Positions 36,328 to 45,469 of a stretch of DNA of 64,000 nucleotides are shown here, in pieces (positions within the stretch are counted from its first letter, which is position 1; each line of letters starts with the position of its first letter). Made by a program: the position numbers and the translations under genes. Source of the DNA: Sphingobacteriaceae bacterium (lineage in GTDB: Bacteria > Bacteroidota > Bacteroidia > B-17B0 > Aurantibacillaceae); the NCBI GenBank assembly GCA_023251775.1, contig JAHEYC010000006.1, positions 1 to 64,000 on the forward strand, given 5' to 3'. The notes below the pieces were generated by a model. It had not been told where the DNA came from, ran no database searches, and worked only from the letters and a program-made list of their open reading frames with translations.

Positions 36328-37134
36328 ATGCAGGATACCCAATCCATTTTTGATGTACTTTTTACCTGGCAAGGTGTAATTAATCTGATCACTTTATCTG
36401 TTCTTGAGATCATTCTTGGTATAGATAATATCATTTTTATCTCTATTGCCGTGGATAAGCTGCCTCGTCCCTTACAAAAACGCGCCAGATTCATTGGATT
36501 AAGCTTAGCACTGATCGTACGTTCGATATTACTTTGCTTAGTTGGATGGATAGCTCACCTACGCGATGCCTTGTTTACTTTGGGAGGTTATGGCATTTCG
36601 GGTAAAGCTTTGATCTTATTTGGAGGCGGTGTTTTTTTAATTTACAAGACCTGGGTAGAGATCGTTGAGAAACTTCATCAAAACGAAGGCGGGCATACCA
36701 AAAAACATGATGGCAAAGATTCGTTCGGTGCCATCATAACTCAGATCATCATTATCGATTTCATTTTTAGTTTTGATAGTATATTGGCAGCCGTTGGTGT
36801 GAGTGGTGAAGTGGTGATCATGATCGGTGGTGTTGTGATATCGATGATCTTAATGATATTGTTTAGCGGGTATGTTGCCGATTTCATAAACAGAAATCAA
36901 GGAATTAAAACCATAGCGCTTGCTTTTTTATTAGTGATTGGAGGCGTATTGGTTGGAGAAGCGATCGTTGATGCTTACAATTTCTCGGTTCCCGAAGCTG
37001 AACATTTAGAACTGAATAAAAATTACGCTTACATTGCTTTAGCCTTTGCCATGTTCATTGAATTATTGAACATGAGAGAGAAAAGAATAAGACGAAAGAA
37101 AGATGGCGATGCTACGCCTTCGAAACATCCGTGA
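36328..37134 (+). CDS. TerC-family integral membrane protein
   Basis: This 268-residue protein has about seven membrane helices and the two acidic TerC motifs, EIILGIDNIIFIS in the first helix and DFIFSFDSILAAVG in the middle. TerC proteins take part in metal (manganese) export at the inner membrane, helping to load exported metalloproteins; older tellurite-resistance names are historical. Length and helix order are normal. The loop between helices 3 and 4 is rich in His and Lys (EGGHTKKHDGKD). It overlaps the convergent O-antigen ligase-like gene by 23 nt at the 3' ends. Confidence 0.9.
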   Translation: MQDTQSIFDVLFTWQGVINLITLSVLEIILGIDNIIFISIAVDKLPRPLQKRARFIGLSLALIVRSILLCLVGWIAHLRDALFTLGGYGISGKALILFGGGVFLIYKTWVEIVEKLHQNEGGHTKKHDGKDSFGAIITQIIIIDFIFSFDSILAAVGVSGEVVIMIGGVVISMILMILFSGYVADFINRNQGIKTIALAFLLVIGGVLVGEAIVDAYNFSVPEAEHLELNKNYAYIALAFAMFIELLNMREKRIRRKKDGDATPSKHP

Positions 37135-38413
37135 TCAATTCATCCTGTTTCATTTTATTTTTGTAATCAACCGCGTTGAAGATATACAGCATTAGGAAAA
37201 AAGGGAAACCATTCAGGAAATAATGTCCTTGCCTGAATAAATTCAACAAGATCATGATCAAAAGTGCATTGCTTATTAACCAATGATTTGTTAGAGCATT
37301 TTCTGTTCGCTTTACATAGCCTTTGATGATGATCACCAAAAAAACAGTTACGCCAAATAATCCCGTTTCTGATATTAAACGCAATAGCATTGAATTCGCA
37401 TCGGCCGAATTAAAATTAAATCCTCTCACGGCCCAATCTTTTGCCAGAGAATATTTCTCAAACGCAATTAAATGAGAACCTATACCCGTACCAAACACAA
37501 AATTTGTTTGGAAATTTTTGAGCGCGACCGTATAATTATTATACAAGATAAATGAGGAGCCATGCGTTTTACCTAAGATAAATTTACCGGTGGTAAAAAG
37601 TTCTATCAAACTATCGTACCTGTCTTTAAAATCCTTTACATTGTTGTACAATAAATAGAACAAGAACATCATCATTGGAACAAGTAATAAGATATATCTT
37701 ACCAAACCAAAACTCACCGCTAAAAAAACAATGGACAAGAAGATCCCCATTTGACCTAATCCGGAAAAAGATAAGAGATAAATGACCACGATCAAGATAC
37801 TTTGCTTCCTTGATAAATAATATCCTTCCTTTTGAAAAAGATTATAAAGCGCTACAAAAAAAGCAGCCGATAAAACTCCGCCCAAATGCGATGGTTCGCC
37901 AAAAATAGAATTGATCCTTATCCCAAAATTACCTCCTGAAATAACACCCCATTTATTGAATATCCATTTGTAATTATACCCCGGCTTAAATCCAATTTGG
38001 TAAGAGATGAATTGTATGGCGCCGATGATCGAAACAATATAAGCTCCTTTTAAATACCATTTGAACAAGCGGTCGACATTCATTTCAAATTCAACGATCA
38101 CATAATAATAAAAAAAGTACGACAAAGTCATGCCCGTAAATACTTTAAAGAACTGTGAAGCTGTATTATTTCCAAGTACTATATTTAATAAGCCTATCGC
38201 TAAAAGCAATGAGAAGCAGTACACTAAATTCTTACTTAATTTATGCCGTGTCATAAATGCCGGCAACAGCACAAGGAAAATAATATACCCGAAGTGGAAC
38301 TCAAAAGGTTCTTTAGAAAATACATAGGAGTTGATAAAAACAGATAGGTAGATGAACAGAACAACCAACCTGTTTGATCGTTTATCCATTATATCTTCTG
38401 CCAATGCTTCCAT
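37112..38413 (-). CDS. O-antigen ligase/polymerase-like membrane protein
   Basis: This 433-residue protein has about 11 membrane helices. It has the large periplasmic loop typical of Wzy/WaaL proteins between later helices (about 255-335, with FKDRYDSLIELF and FGTGIGSHLIAFEKYS), then FLVIIIKGYV and a short tail. Wzy polymerises, and WaaL ligates, lipid-linked O-antigen on the periplasmic side of the inner membrane. Sequence alone does not settle which one it is. The start could be Met1 or Met9. It lies at the left end of the polysaccharide locus, separated from the main 24-gene run by a plus-strand acyltransferase. Confidence 0.78.
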   Translation of the reverse strand: MEALAEDIMDKRSNRLVVLFIYLSVFINSYVFSKEPFEFHFGYIIFLVLLPAFMTRHKLSKNLVYCFSLLLAIGLLNIVLGNNTASQFFKVFTGMTLSYFFYYYVIVEFEMNVDRLFKWYLKGAYIVSIIGAIQFISYQIGFKPGYNYKWIFNKWGVISGGNFGIRINSIFGEPSHLGGVLSAAFFVALYNLFQKEGYYLSRKQSILIVVIYLLSFSGLGQMGIFLSIVFLAVSFGLVRYILLLVPMMMFLFYLLYNNVKDFKDRYDSLIELFTTGKFILGKTHGSSFILYNNYTVALKNFQTNFVFGTGIGSHLIAFEKYSLAKDWAVRGFNFNSADANSMLLRLISETGLFGVTVFLVIIIKGYVKRTENALTNHWLISNALLIMILLNLFRQGHYFLNGFPFFLMLYIFNAVDYKNKMKQDELITDVSKA

Positions 38414-38473
38414 TTTACCCGGAGTATTTTTAGTAAAAGTAATTAAATTAATCCTTAGTAGTTCATTTTTTAG

Positions 38474-38481
38474 TAAGTTTG
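38474..38481 (+). promoter_or_regulatory. Candidate -7 element of the acyltransferase gene
   Basis: TAAGTTTG matches TAnnTTTG exactly, 43 nt upstream of the start codon at 38525. A TTA at 38455 is the only -33-like triplet and its spacing is short. Confidence 0.4.
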
Positions 38482-38524
38482 TACGGGTGGCTTAACAGCT
38501 AATTCACCCTTGTTAAATTAATAA

Positions 38525-39676
38525 ATGAAACAGGAACCTGTTGTTTTTTTTCCAAGGATCAATGCACTGCGTTTTATGGCTGCACTTGCGGTTATTATTA
38601 CTCATATTGAATTGATCAAAGGTGCGTTTGGCCACAAAGATATTTGGAAAAACCCTGTTATTTTTAATCTTGGCGGACTCGGGGTTTATTTTTTCTTTGT
38701 ACTAAGTGGTTTCTTGATCACCTATCTTCTTTTGGTTGAAAAAGAGAATTACACAAAAATAAAAATAAAGGATTTCTACATTCGTCGCTTACTCCGTATT
38801 TGGCCACTCTACTATCTCGTTATTAGCATTGGCTTCTTTCTTCTTCCGTATTTTCCTTCCATTCAAATACCATATTTAAAGAATGTAGTTGAGAATAGTT
38901 TTTATCAGAACCTGTTATTGTACATGATCATGTTGCCGAATTTGGGATATTCTATTTATTCGGCTTTTCCTCACATTGGACAAGCATGGTCGATAGGTGT
39001 GGAAGAACAATTTTATATTATTTGGCCTTGGATAGTTGCGAAGTCGAGATCATTATTAAGAACATTAGTGTTCATTTTTTTCTTTTTAATTGCGATCAAA
39101 ATTATTGTATTGCTTTTGGGGAATTATTATAGAACAGAAGCCTGGTACATTCATTTGAAAAGTTTTATTGCTATGACAAAATTCGAATCCATGGCCATTG
39201 GCGGTATTGGTGCGTATTTTTTACAGCAAAAAAAAGAGGCCATTCCCGGCCTCGTTTATCACTCACTTACATTCAATGTGAGTATACTTTTAATTCCAAT
39301 ACTGATCTATGTCACGCCTAATTTTTTACAAGACGGAATACATATTGTATACTCCCTTATTTTTTTGGTGATAATTTTAAATGTAGCTTCTACTAAAAAA
39401 CTTTGGCTCAATCTCGAAAATAAAACACTTGATTTTTTAGGCAGGATCTCGTACGGTTTATACATGTACCATTTGATGCTCATTCCAATAGTTGTTGTAT
39501 TCCTTGGAAAATTTAAAACGGATCTTAGTGATCTTTGGTTCAATGTACTTTTATATCTACTTACACTTGGATCAACCATTCTTATTGCTTCGTTATCATA
39601 TTTATATTTTGAGAGTTTCTTTATACGACTAAAATCCAAATTCTCGCCGGTACATTCAAAGGTTACTAAAGATTGA
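38525..39676 (+). CDS. Acyltransferase family 3 (OafA-like) membrane protein
   Basis: This 383-residue protein has about ten membrane helices of the acyltransferase-3 type. The start PRINALRFMAALAVIITHIE holds the conserved catalytic-region His. FYIRRLLRIWPLYYL and the GVEEQFYIIWPW segment are also typical. Members add acetyl or other acyl groups to cell-surface sugars such as O-antigen. It is the only plus-strand gene in the locus and has its own promoter candidate, so it may be controlled separately from the glycosyltransferase operon. The acyl donor and target sugar are unknown. Confidence 0.88.
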   Translation: MKQEPVVFFPRINALRFMAALAVIITHIELIKGAFGHKDIWKNPVIFNLGGLGVYFFFVLSGFLITYLLLVEKENYTKIKIKDFYIRRLLRIWPLYYLVISIGFFLLPYFPSIQIPYLKNVVENSFYQNLLLYMIMLPNLGYSIYSAFPHIGQAWSIGVEEQFYIIWPWIVAKSRSLLRTLVFIFFFLIAIKIIVLLLGNYYRTEAWYIHLKSFIAMTKFESMAIGGIGAYFLQQKKEAIPGLVYHSLTFNVSILLIPILIYVTPNFLQDGIHIVYSLIFLVIILNVASTKKLWLNLENKTLDFLGRISYGLYMYHLMLIPIVVVFLGKFKTDLSDLWFNVLLYLLTLGSTILIASLSYLYFESFFIRLKSKFSPVHSKVTKD

Positions 39677-39677
39677 A

Positions 39678-40655
39678 TTAACCATTAGTTAATTTATTTA
39701 CCCGTTCTACTTCCTCTGCTGTAATTCGTTTACCGGGAATATTTATCTCACTCTTTGCGTAAGTTTCAGGAATTGGTTCGTTCGCCAGGATCTTATCGAT
39801 CCATGGAAGATAATAAGCTGGTGTATTCTTATCCGCTTTTAATTTCTCGAAATAAGCTTTATCAGTAAAGCCCATCTTTTGCATAAAGTAAAATACAGTT
39901 TGAATGGAATAATTATTTACATCCGGACCAACTTGCGTTTTGGTTGGAGCAAAAAATTCATCTTCCAATATCCCGTAAAATTTATCTTTATGCGGATACC
40001 ATTGATAAGTTTCCTTAGCGGCAATTCCCAATTTCCTATCCATTCCCAATAAATAAATAAGTTGTCGTAATGGTTTTTTTACCGCTTTTAAAAACGGATT
40101 GCTGCGTAATTTGTCCGTTGCTAATTTTGTTTCAGGTGACCAAAATACTAAAGTTGCAGACAAGGTTTCAGGATTTATTACGGCGTGAGGTTCCCAACTA
40201 TCTACCATATGAACTTTTCTGTCTTTTTGTTTGAACCGTTCTCTGATCTTTAACTGTACTTCCTTTGTTTCTTTATTGAACTTCGGTTCTCTATCAAAAA
40301 TAAATGTTTCGTATCCGCTTCCAAATGCAGCGAATGAAGTGAGTAAATAATTATTATGATGGTGGATAGCCGAGGCTAAAATATTTTTCTCTTTACTTTC
40401 CAGCGCCGTGAACAAATGTATCTTCAAATAGAAATCATCGCATTCGTATACATATAAGAACGGAATATCGTACATGCTCCATTTATAGTCTAAAAATCCT
40501 TTGTCATTTAAATTTCGTTTAAAAACCTCTTCCCAAAATGACTTATCCGTCCCCATGGTTTGTAATATGGGCGCCACCGCTTTGTGCAGTTCCCTTCTAT
40601 TCTCGATCTTTTCGTTAAGATCCAAAATTTGCTTGACGTATGTATTATTTTTCAT
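39678..40655 (-). CDS. Hypothetical protein, cupin-like, in polysaccharide locus
   Basis: I do not recognise this 325-residue family. There is no signal peptide or membrane helix, so it is cytoplasmic. The middle (about 70-180) looks like a beta-helix or cupin-type region with a histidine cluster (AIHHHNNYLLTSFAAFGSGYE) and later HMVDSWEPHAVINP, whose His/Asp/His could bind a metal. The C-terminal half is helical. It is the last gene of the 24-gene minus-strand run, 13 nt after a glycosyltransferase gene. A sugar-nucleotide modifying role is possible, but this is only a guess. Confidence 0.6.
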   Translation of the reverse strand: MKNNTYVKQILDLNEKIENRRELHKAVAPILQTMGTDKSFWEEVFKRNLNDKGFLDYKWSMYDIPFLYVYECDDFYLKIHLFTALESKEKNILASAIHHHNNYLLTSFAAFGSGYETFIFDREPKFNKETKEVQLKIRERFKQKDRKVHMVDSWEPHAVINPETLSATLVFWSPETKLATDKLRSNPFLKAVKKPLRQLIYLLGMDRKLGIAAKETYQWYPHKDKFYGILEDEFFAPTKTQVGPDVNNYSIQTVFYFMQKMGFTDKAYFEKLKADKNTPAYYLPWIDKILANEPIPETYAKSEINIPGKRITAEEVERVNKLTNG

Positions 40656-40668
40656 TTTACTGAACTTA

Positions 40669-41634
40669 CTAATTGGTAATGATCTTATTTAGTACGTGAT
40701 TTATTCCCGGTACCTTTGGCATATTAAAATTATAGAATCTGCTGAACTTTAATGCGGCGTTCTTTATTCCATTTAGTTTCAAAATATTTCGGTCGATCAA
40801 TTTCTTTTCCAATTCCAAGAATTGTTGTTTGGTCATTTTACCATAGCGTGTATGATAGATGCACTGCAAATAGGTTTGATAAATTGTACCCAATAATTTA
40901 CCGCCGATATTGTTTGCTTTTGCCTGAGCATAAAATTTAGAATAATATCCCAACGACCCAATTACCCTTGGCATATTATAATCAAATGTATTGGCACTTC
41001 GCCTATCATCGCCAACTCTGTAATGACAATCCACTATTTGAGGAAATTGTTTGAATTTGATATTTTTTTCGAAAAGAATTCGCGTATGGATCTCAACATC
41101 TTGCAAACGTCCAAAATTTTCGTCAAAGCCACCTGCCTCAACTAAAACTTTTTTTTTCCAGATCGGTTGTAAAATCGACCAGGGCAGATCGTGTTGTAAA
41201 AAATCGATGAGGGGTTGCTTTGAAGTTGGTCTCCATATATGCTTTGCATCCCCAATAACTTTATCAAAAACACCCATGGCAAAAACACACATATCTAATG
41301 AAGGATCCTTCTGCATTTCTTTTACTCTACCTTCAATACAGGTATTTACCAATATATCATCCGCATCTAAAAATATCACATACTCGCCAGTCGACATCTT
41401 TATCCCCATATTACGGCAAACATTAGCTCCACTTCTTTTTTCGGTGCTTGAAGATTTGATGCGTTCATCTTTGAATTGGGTCTTTACAAGTTCCAATGAT
41501 CCGTCGGTTGAGCAATCATCAATAAATATCATTTCCCAATTTTTGTACGTTTGTTCTAAAACAGAATTTATTGATTCGCCAAAAAAAACTGCTTTATTAT
41601 GATTTGCTGTGATTATTGAAACTTTTGGTCCCAT
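40669..41634 (-). CDS. Family 2 glycosyltransferase
   Basis: This 321-residue protein has a GT-A fold at the N-terminus: VSIITANHNKAVFFGESINSV, the nucleotide-binding FIDDCSTDGS, and the metal-binding EYVIFLDADD near residue 90. The FGRLQDVEIHTRIL segment supplies the usual ED-like catalytic region. No membrane helix is seen, so it probably works at the cytoplasmic face of the inner membrane, adding one sugar to the lipid-linked repeat unit. Donor and linkage cannot be read. It is 3 nt after the next upstream gene in the operon. Confidence 0.87.
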   Translation of the reverse strand: MGPKVSIITANHNKAVFFGESINSVLEQTYKNWEMIFIDDCSTDGSLELVKTQFKDERIKSSSTEKRSGANVCRNMGIKMSTGEYVIFLDADDILVNTCIEGRVKEMQKDPSLDMCVFAMGVFDKVIGDAKHIWRPTSKQPLIDFLQHDLPWSILQPIWKKKVLVEAGGFDENFGRLQDVEIHTRILFEKNIKFKQFPQIVDCHYRVGDDRRSANTFDYNMPRVIGSLGYYSKFYAQAKANNIGGKLLGTIYQTYLQCIYHTRYGKMTKQQFLELEKKLIDRNILKLNGIKNAALKFSRFYNFNMPKVPGINHVLNKIITN

Positions 41635-41637
41635 TGG

Positions 41638-42882
41638 TCAATTAGCATTCATTACTTTAGTTAAAAGATCACTTGCAACGTGATCAAATGTATATTTTGA
41701 TAGATCAAGATCCTTAGAGAAAGATCCAAATTCGCTAGAAAGAATAGTTAAAAGATCTTCCTTCTTATCTAAACAAAAACCCAGCTTCTCATCTTTTATT
41801 TTTTGATATACATAACCTTTCGGGCCAAGATACAAGAAAGGTTTTTTATAAGGTAAGAATTCGTAGAATTTACTTGTGACATAATTCTTATTGTGTTCAG
41901 AAAGAAGTATAATGATAAGATCGGAAGAGTTGATCTCATCAAATACTTTTGTGTGAATGGAAGGACTTACAATTATGTGATCATTACTAGAAGCAAATAT
42001 CTTTCCTTTGTTCACATCGTCGGTATAAATATTTATTTTGAGGTCGGCATTTTTTGAGTGTTGAAGAAAATAAATAACCGAATCATTTAGTAATTGAAGA
42101 TATGGTTCGCACCCTATATATAATGCGCCCGCGTAAACAATATTCACGCCGTTTGTTCCCTTTTTTTCTTTTGTCAATACAACATCATCGGGATCGAACG
42201 CGTGTGACAATTCGGTAAATTGGGCTTTAATGGTTCCCCCTCCTGCATACGTTGCTTTTATTTCATTCAATAAAAATAAATTTGGCGCCGTAACAAGATC
42301 AACATTTTCAAATACCAGATCCTGCTTCTCTAATTCGTGTACTTTTCTGTTGTATGATAAATTTTTCATGCCATAATTTTGCGCATTCATCCATGGATCT
42401 CTATAATCGGCAACGATCTTTATATTTGGAAATTTCTTTTTGAGTTTAGCACAATAATAAAGCAAATTGAACGGAGCGCCAGTTACACAAATTAATTCTA
42501 ATTTATTTTTCTCAATGATATTCGAAACAGTTTTTAAAAATCTATCTTCTATACCTATGGCTTTGTCGTAAATAGTACCTTTACTTATAAATGATAAAGC
42601 TAATTTTGCGAAGCGAATACGAAAAGACCTAAATGGTGATGAATAGTCGTTAAGCCATTTTACAAATACATTTTCTTTAATAGAATACATTTCCAAACTT
42701 GAAAATACTTCTTTACTTATCCATACAGGTTCGAACTTATTTACTTTGTTAGCTCTATTCAAAACCGCCACCTTTGCTCCTAATTTCAAAAAACTCTTTG
42801 CCATCTTGGCCCAACGTCGGCCACCAATGCCTTTATTGGGAGGAAGATCCCAACAAATTATTAAAATGGAATACGACCGCAC
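41638..42882 (-). CDS. GT4-like glycosyltransferase
   Basis: This 414-residue protein fits a GT-B fold. The N-terminal half has IICWDLPPNKGIGGRRWAKMA and VADYRDPWMNAQ, a segment common in these transferases. The C-terminal half has VNIVYAGALYIGCEPYLQLL, followed by a late region (SKFYEFLPYKKPFLYLG) that replaces the usual EGFGxxxxEAMA motif. It is soluble or peripheral, probably extending the lipid-linked oligosaccharide. Gene spacing is 0 nt to the DegT aminotransferase gene and 3 nt to the following glycosyltransferase. The donor sugar is unknown. Confidence 0.75.
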   Translation of the reverse strand: MRSYSILIICWDLPPNKGIGGRRWAKMAKSFLKLGAKVAVLNRANKVNKFEPVWISKEVFSSLEMYSIKENVFVKWLNDYSSPFRSFRIRFAKLALSFISKGTIYDKAIGIEDRFLKTVSNIIEKNKLELICVTGAPFNLLYYCAKLKKKFPNIKIVADYRDPWMNAQNYGMKNLSYNRKVHELEKQDLVFENVDLVTAPNLFLLNEIKATYAGGGTIKAQFTELSHAFDPDDVVLTKEKKGTNGVNIVYAGALYIGCEPYLQLLNDSVIYFLQHSKNADLKINIYTDDVNKGKIFASSNDHIIVSPSIHTKVFDEINSSDLIIILLSEHNKNYVTSKFYEFLPYKKPFLYLGPKGYVYQKIKDEKLGFCLDKKEDLLTILSSEFGSFSKDLDLSKYTFDHVASDLLTKVMNAN

Positions 42883-43986
42883 TTAAAAATTATTGATGAC
42901 CTTAGAAATATGGTCAATTTGTTCAACGTTCAATTCAGGATACATTGGAATGGAGAGAATATTTTTTGTTTGCTTAAAAGCCACCGGAAATTGTTCGGGT
43001 TGATGTTTCAAATATGAATATGCATTTAAAAACGGTAAGGCGGTAGGATAATGAATAGCAACTTCTATGCCCTGCGAAGAAAGATGTTCTTTTAATTGGT
43101 CTCTTTTGTTTGATCGGATCACATATAAATGAAATACATGATAGGCATTCTTATTTTGTATTGGCAAACTCACATTAGTTGAATCTAATATTTTTGAATA
43201 ATGCGATGCCGCTTTATTACGTGCCAAATTCCATCCATCCAAATAATTTAATTTTACCGAAAGAATGGCGGCATGCAAACCATCCATGCGCGAATTTCTT
43301 CCTTCTATTATATGATCGTGCTTTCTTTGCTGACCATGATTCGCGATCATTCGACATTTTTTTGCGATCGTTTCATCGTTTGTTGCAATAGCGCCGGCAT
43401 CACCATACGCTCCCAAATTCTTTCCCGGGTAAAAACTAAATGAGGAGGCATGACCAAATGTCCCGACCAATTTCCCATTGTATTTTGCCCCATGAGCTTG
43501 TGCGCAATCTTCTATCACAATTAAATTATGTTTTTTGGCAATACGCATCACCTCTTCCATATTTAAAGCGTTGCCGTATAAATGAACGGGCATGATGGCT
43601 TTTGTATTTTTAGTGATCGCTTTTTCAACTAAGTTCAGATCCATTAAAAGCGTATCCTCGCACACGTCCACAAACACGGGTTTTGCGCCACATCGCCCAA
43701 CCGCTTCCGAACTAGATATCCACGAAAGCGCAGGCACTATTACTTCCTCCCCTTCTGTGATACCATAAGCTTCTAATAATATTTCTAAAGAATCAGTTCC
43801 ATTTGCGCAAGAAATCACATTAGCTATTCCCAAATATTTTGCAAATTCTGATTCAAATTTCTGAACGTATTTATTTCCCGATCCACCAATAAAAGCAGTA
43901 TCGGCTATCACATCGGCAATAGCTTTGTCTATTTCTGCTTTATAGTTTTGATATTGTAATTTAAGATCTACGAAAGGGACTTTCAT
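42883..43986 (-). CDS. DegT/DnrJ/EryC1-family aminotransferase, WbpE-like
   Basis: This 367-residue PLP enzyme of the sugar-aminotransferase family has the cofactor-binding ANGTDSLEI and IEDCAQAHGAKY, and the PLP lysine in FSFYPGKNLGAYGD. The C-terminal half has the expected HVFHLYVIR. It stands directly beside a hexapeptide acetyltransferase and a Gfo/Idh/MocA oxidoreductase of the WbpD and WbpB types. The trio is expected to oxidise, aminate and acetylate C3 of UDP-GlcNAc-uronic acid, giving UDP-2,3-diacetamido-2,3-dideoxyglucuronate. The enzyme's own specificity is inferred from this context. Confidence 0.85.
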   Translation of the reverse strand: MKVPFVDLKLQYQNYKAEIDKAIADVIADTAFIGGSGNKYVQKFESEFAKYLGIANVISCANGTDSLEILLEAYGITEGEEVIVPALSWISSSEAVGRCGAKPVFVDVCEDTLLMDLNLVEKAITKNTKAIMPVHLYGNALNMEEVMRIAKKHNLIVIEDCAQAHGAKYNGKLVGTFGHASSFSFYPGKNLGAYGDAGAIATNDETIAKKCRMIANHGQQRKHDHIIEGRNSRMDGLHAAILSVKLNYLDGWNLARNKAASHYSKILDSTNVSLPIQNKNAYHVFHLYVIRSNKRDQLKEHLSSQGIEVAIHYPTALPFLNAYSYLKHQPEQFPVAFKQTKNILSIPMYPELNVEQIDHISKVINNF

Positions 43987-43995
43987 GTTCTGAAT

Positions 43996-44469
43996 TTATA
44001 AGTTTCTTATTTTCTTGGCGGGATTACCTGCGTAAATTCCAGGTTCGGTAATATTCTTTGTAACTACAGCGCCTGCTCCAATAACAACTTTATCGCAAAT
44101 TGTAATCGGTAAAATTGTGGTGTTTGAACCAATGGATACGTTATTTCCAATAGTAGTTGACTTCCATAATTCTTTATTTCCGCGGGCAGGACCGCCAATT
44201 GAAAAAAGATCGTTCACAAACATCACACCGTGCCCAATAAAACAATCATTTCCAATAGTCACCAATTCACAAATAAATGAATGCGATTGTATCTTGCAAT
44301 TATTTCCTATCACCACATCTTTTTGAATTTCTACAAAGGGACCAACGAACGCATTGTTGCCAATTTTGCATCCATAAATGTTCACCGGTTCAACTATTTT
44401 ACAGTTCTCACCAAACTCAACATTTTTGATCCCAACTTTTAAGCCCGTGAATTTATTTGGCGCTTCCAT
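43996..44469 (-). CDS. Hexapeptide-repeat N-acetyltransferase, WbpD/WlbB-like
   Basis: This 157-residue protein is a left-handed beta-helix built of hexapeptide repeats (IGNNAFVGPFVEIQ, IGNNCKIQSHSFI, IGNDCFIGHGVMFVND). The loop with GPARGNKELWKS and the end IYAGNPAKKIRNL are typical. The His in SHSF and IGHG lie where WbpD/WlbB-type enzymes act. It probably transfers acetyl from acetyl-CoA to the C3 amino group made by the adjacent WbpE-like enzyme. It overlaps the oxidoreductase gene by 17 nt and is 9 nt ahead of the aminotransferase, so the three are tightly coupled. Confidence 0.85.
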   Translation of the reverse strand: MEAPNKFTGLKVGIKNVEFGENCKIVEPVNIYGCKIGNNAFVGPFVEIQKDVVIGNNCKIQSHSFICELVTIGNDCFIGHGVMFVNDLFSIGGPARGNKELWKSTTIGNNVSIGSNTTILPITICDKVVIGAGAVVTKNITEPGIYAGNPAKKIRNL

Positions 44470-45469
44470 ACATCATTTCGATAGCTTTAATACTTTTTAT
44501 TCCCTCATATCCATCCACCGTTTCATGACTTCTTCCTTTCAAATGCGAAATAATTGACTTGATCACCTTATCATGATTTGAACTGGTTCCTTGGTATTTA
44601 CCATATGCATTTGGTTTATCAGAAAATTCTATGCCTTGGGGTAATGGATAATTTTCCACATCCCAATATTCGATCTTGTTCAAATACTGTCCGCCAATTT
44701 TTATAGTACCCTTTTCCCCAATAATGGTAATGCTTCCTTCATAATTCTTATTGTAAACGCAAGTTGTCCAGATCAAATTTCCAATAGTTCCGTTTGCGAA
44801 TTTTAAAACTGCAATTCCTGAATCTTCCGTTTCTATTTTGTGATCTTGAGTTTCCATTTTACATTGCGATTCTACCAGATCACCGAACCACCAAACCAAA
44901 AGATCAATAAAATGACTTGCTTGTGTATACAAAGATCCGCCTTCTAATTTCTTTTTTCCTCTCCATGGCGATTCGTCGTAATACCCTTGATATCTGTTCC
45001 AAAGAATATCGCATTTTACAATGAATATTTTTCCCACTCTATTTTCCTCTAAGGCTTGCTTGGCTAATTTGATCGGGATATTATAACGATTTTGTTTAAC
45101 CACCCATAATTTTTTATTATTCTTGTCTGCAGCATCTATCATTCGCTTACAATCAGAACTTAAAAGTGCCATGGGTTTTTCAACTAGAACATTAAATCCT
45201 TTATTTAATGCATCTATCGTCATTTCCGCATGTAAATGATGAGGCGTAACCACATTAATAATATCGGCCTTTACTTCTTCCAACATTTTACTGTAAGACT
45301 CATACACTTTTATTCCTCCATATAAATTGCTCAGTTCGTTTGCTTTTGCAATATCCGTATCGCAAATAGCCACTACTTCCGCTTCTTCATCGGCGTCTAA
45401 TACAGCAATATGTCGCTTTCCAATACTCCCGCAACCAACTATAGCGAATTTTATTTTACTATTACTCAT
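44453..45469 (-). CDS. Gfo/Idh/MocA oxidoreductase, WbpB/WlbA-like
   Basis: This 338-residue protein has an N-terminal Rossmann fold (FAIVGCGSIGKRHIAVL), the EKP motif in VLVEKPMAL, and KQNRYNIPIK as in WlbA-type enzymes. The C-terminal beta-sheet domain has GGSLYTQASHFIDLL with the catalytic His/Asp region. WbpB/WlbA oxidise C3 of UDP-GlcNAc-uronate with NAD, feeding an aminotransferase and an acetyltransferase; both follow here. The UDP-GlcNAc 6-dehydrogenase needed before it and any later epimerase are not in this window. It overlaps the acyltransferase gene by 4 nt. Confidence 0.86.
   Translation of the reverse strand: MSNSKIKFAIVGCGSIGKRHIAVLDADEEAEVVAICDTDIAKANELSNLYGGIKVYESYSKMLEEVKADIINVVTPHHLHAEMTIDALNKGFNVLVEKPMALLSSDCKRMIDAADKNNKKLWVVKQNRYNIPIKLAKQALEENRVGKIFIVKCDILWNRYQGYYDESPWRGKKKLEGGSLYTQASHFIDLLVWWFGDLVESQCKMETQDHKIETEDSGIAVLKFANGTIGNLIWTTCVYNKNYEGSITIIGEKGTIKIGGQYLNKIEYWDVENYPLPQGIEFSDKPNAYGKYQGTSSNHDKVIKSIISHLKGRSHETVDGYEGIKSIKAIEMMYGSAK

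Noticed and set aside
36328-37134. Tellurite resistance
   Set aside because: The TerC fold alone does not show this; no other ter genes are present and current work on the family points to manganese export.
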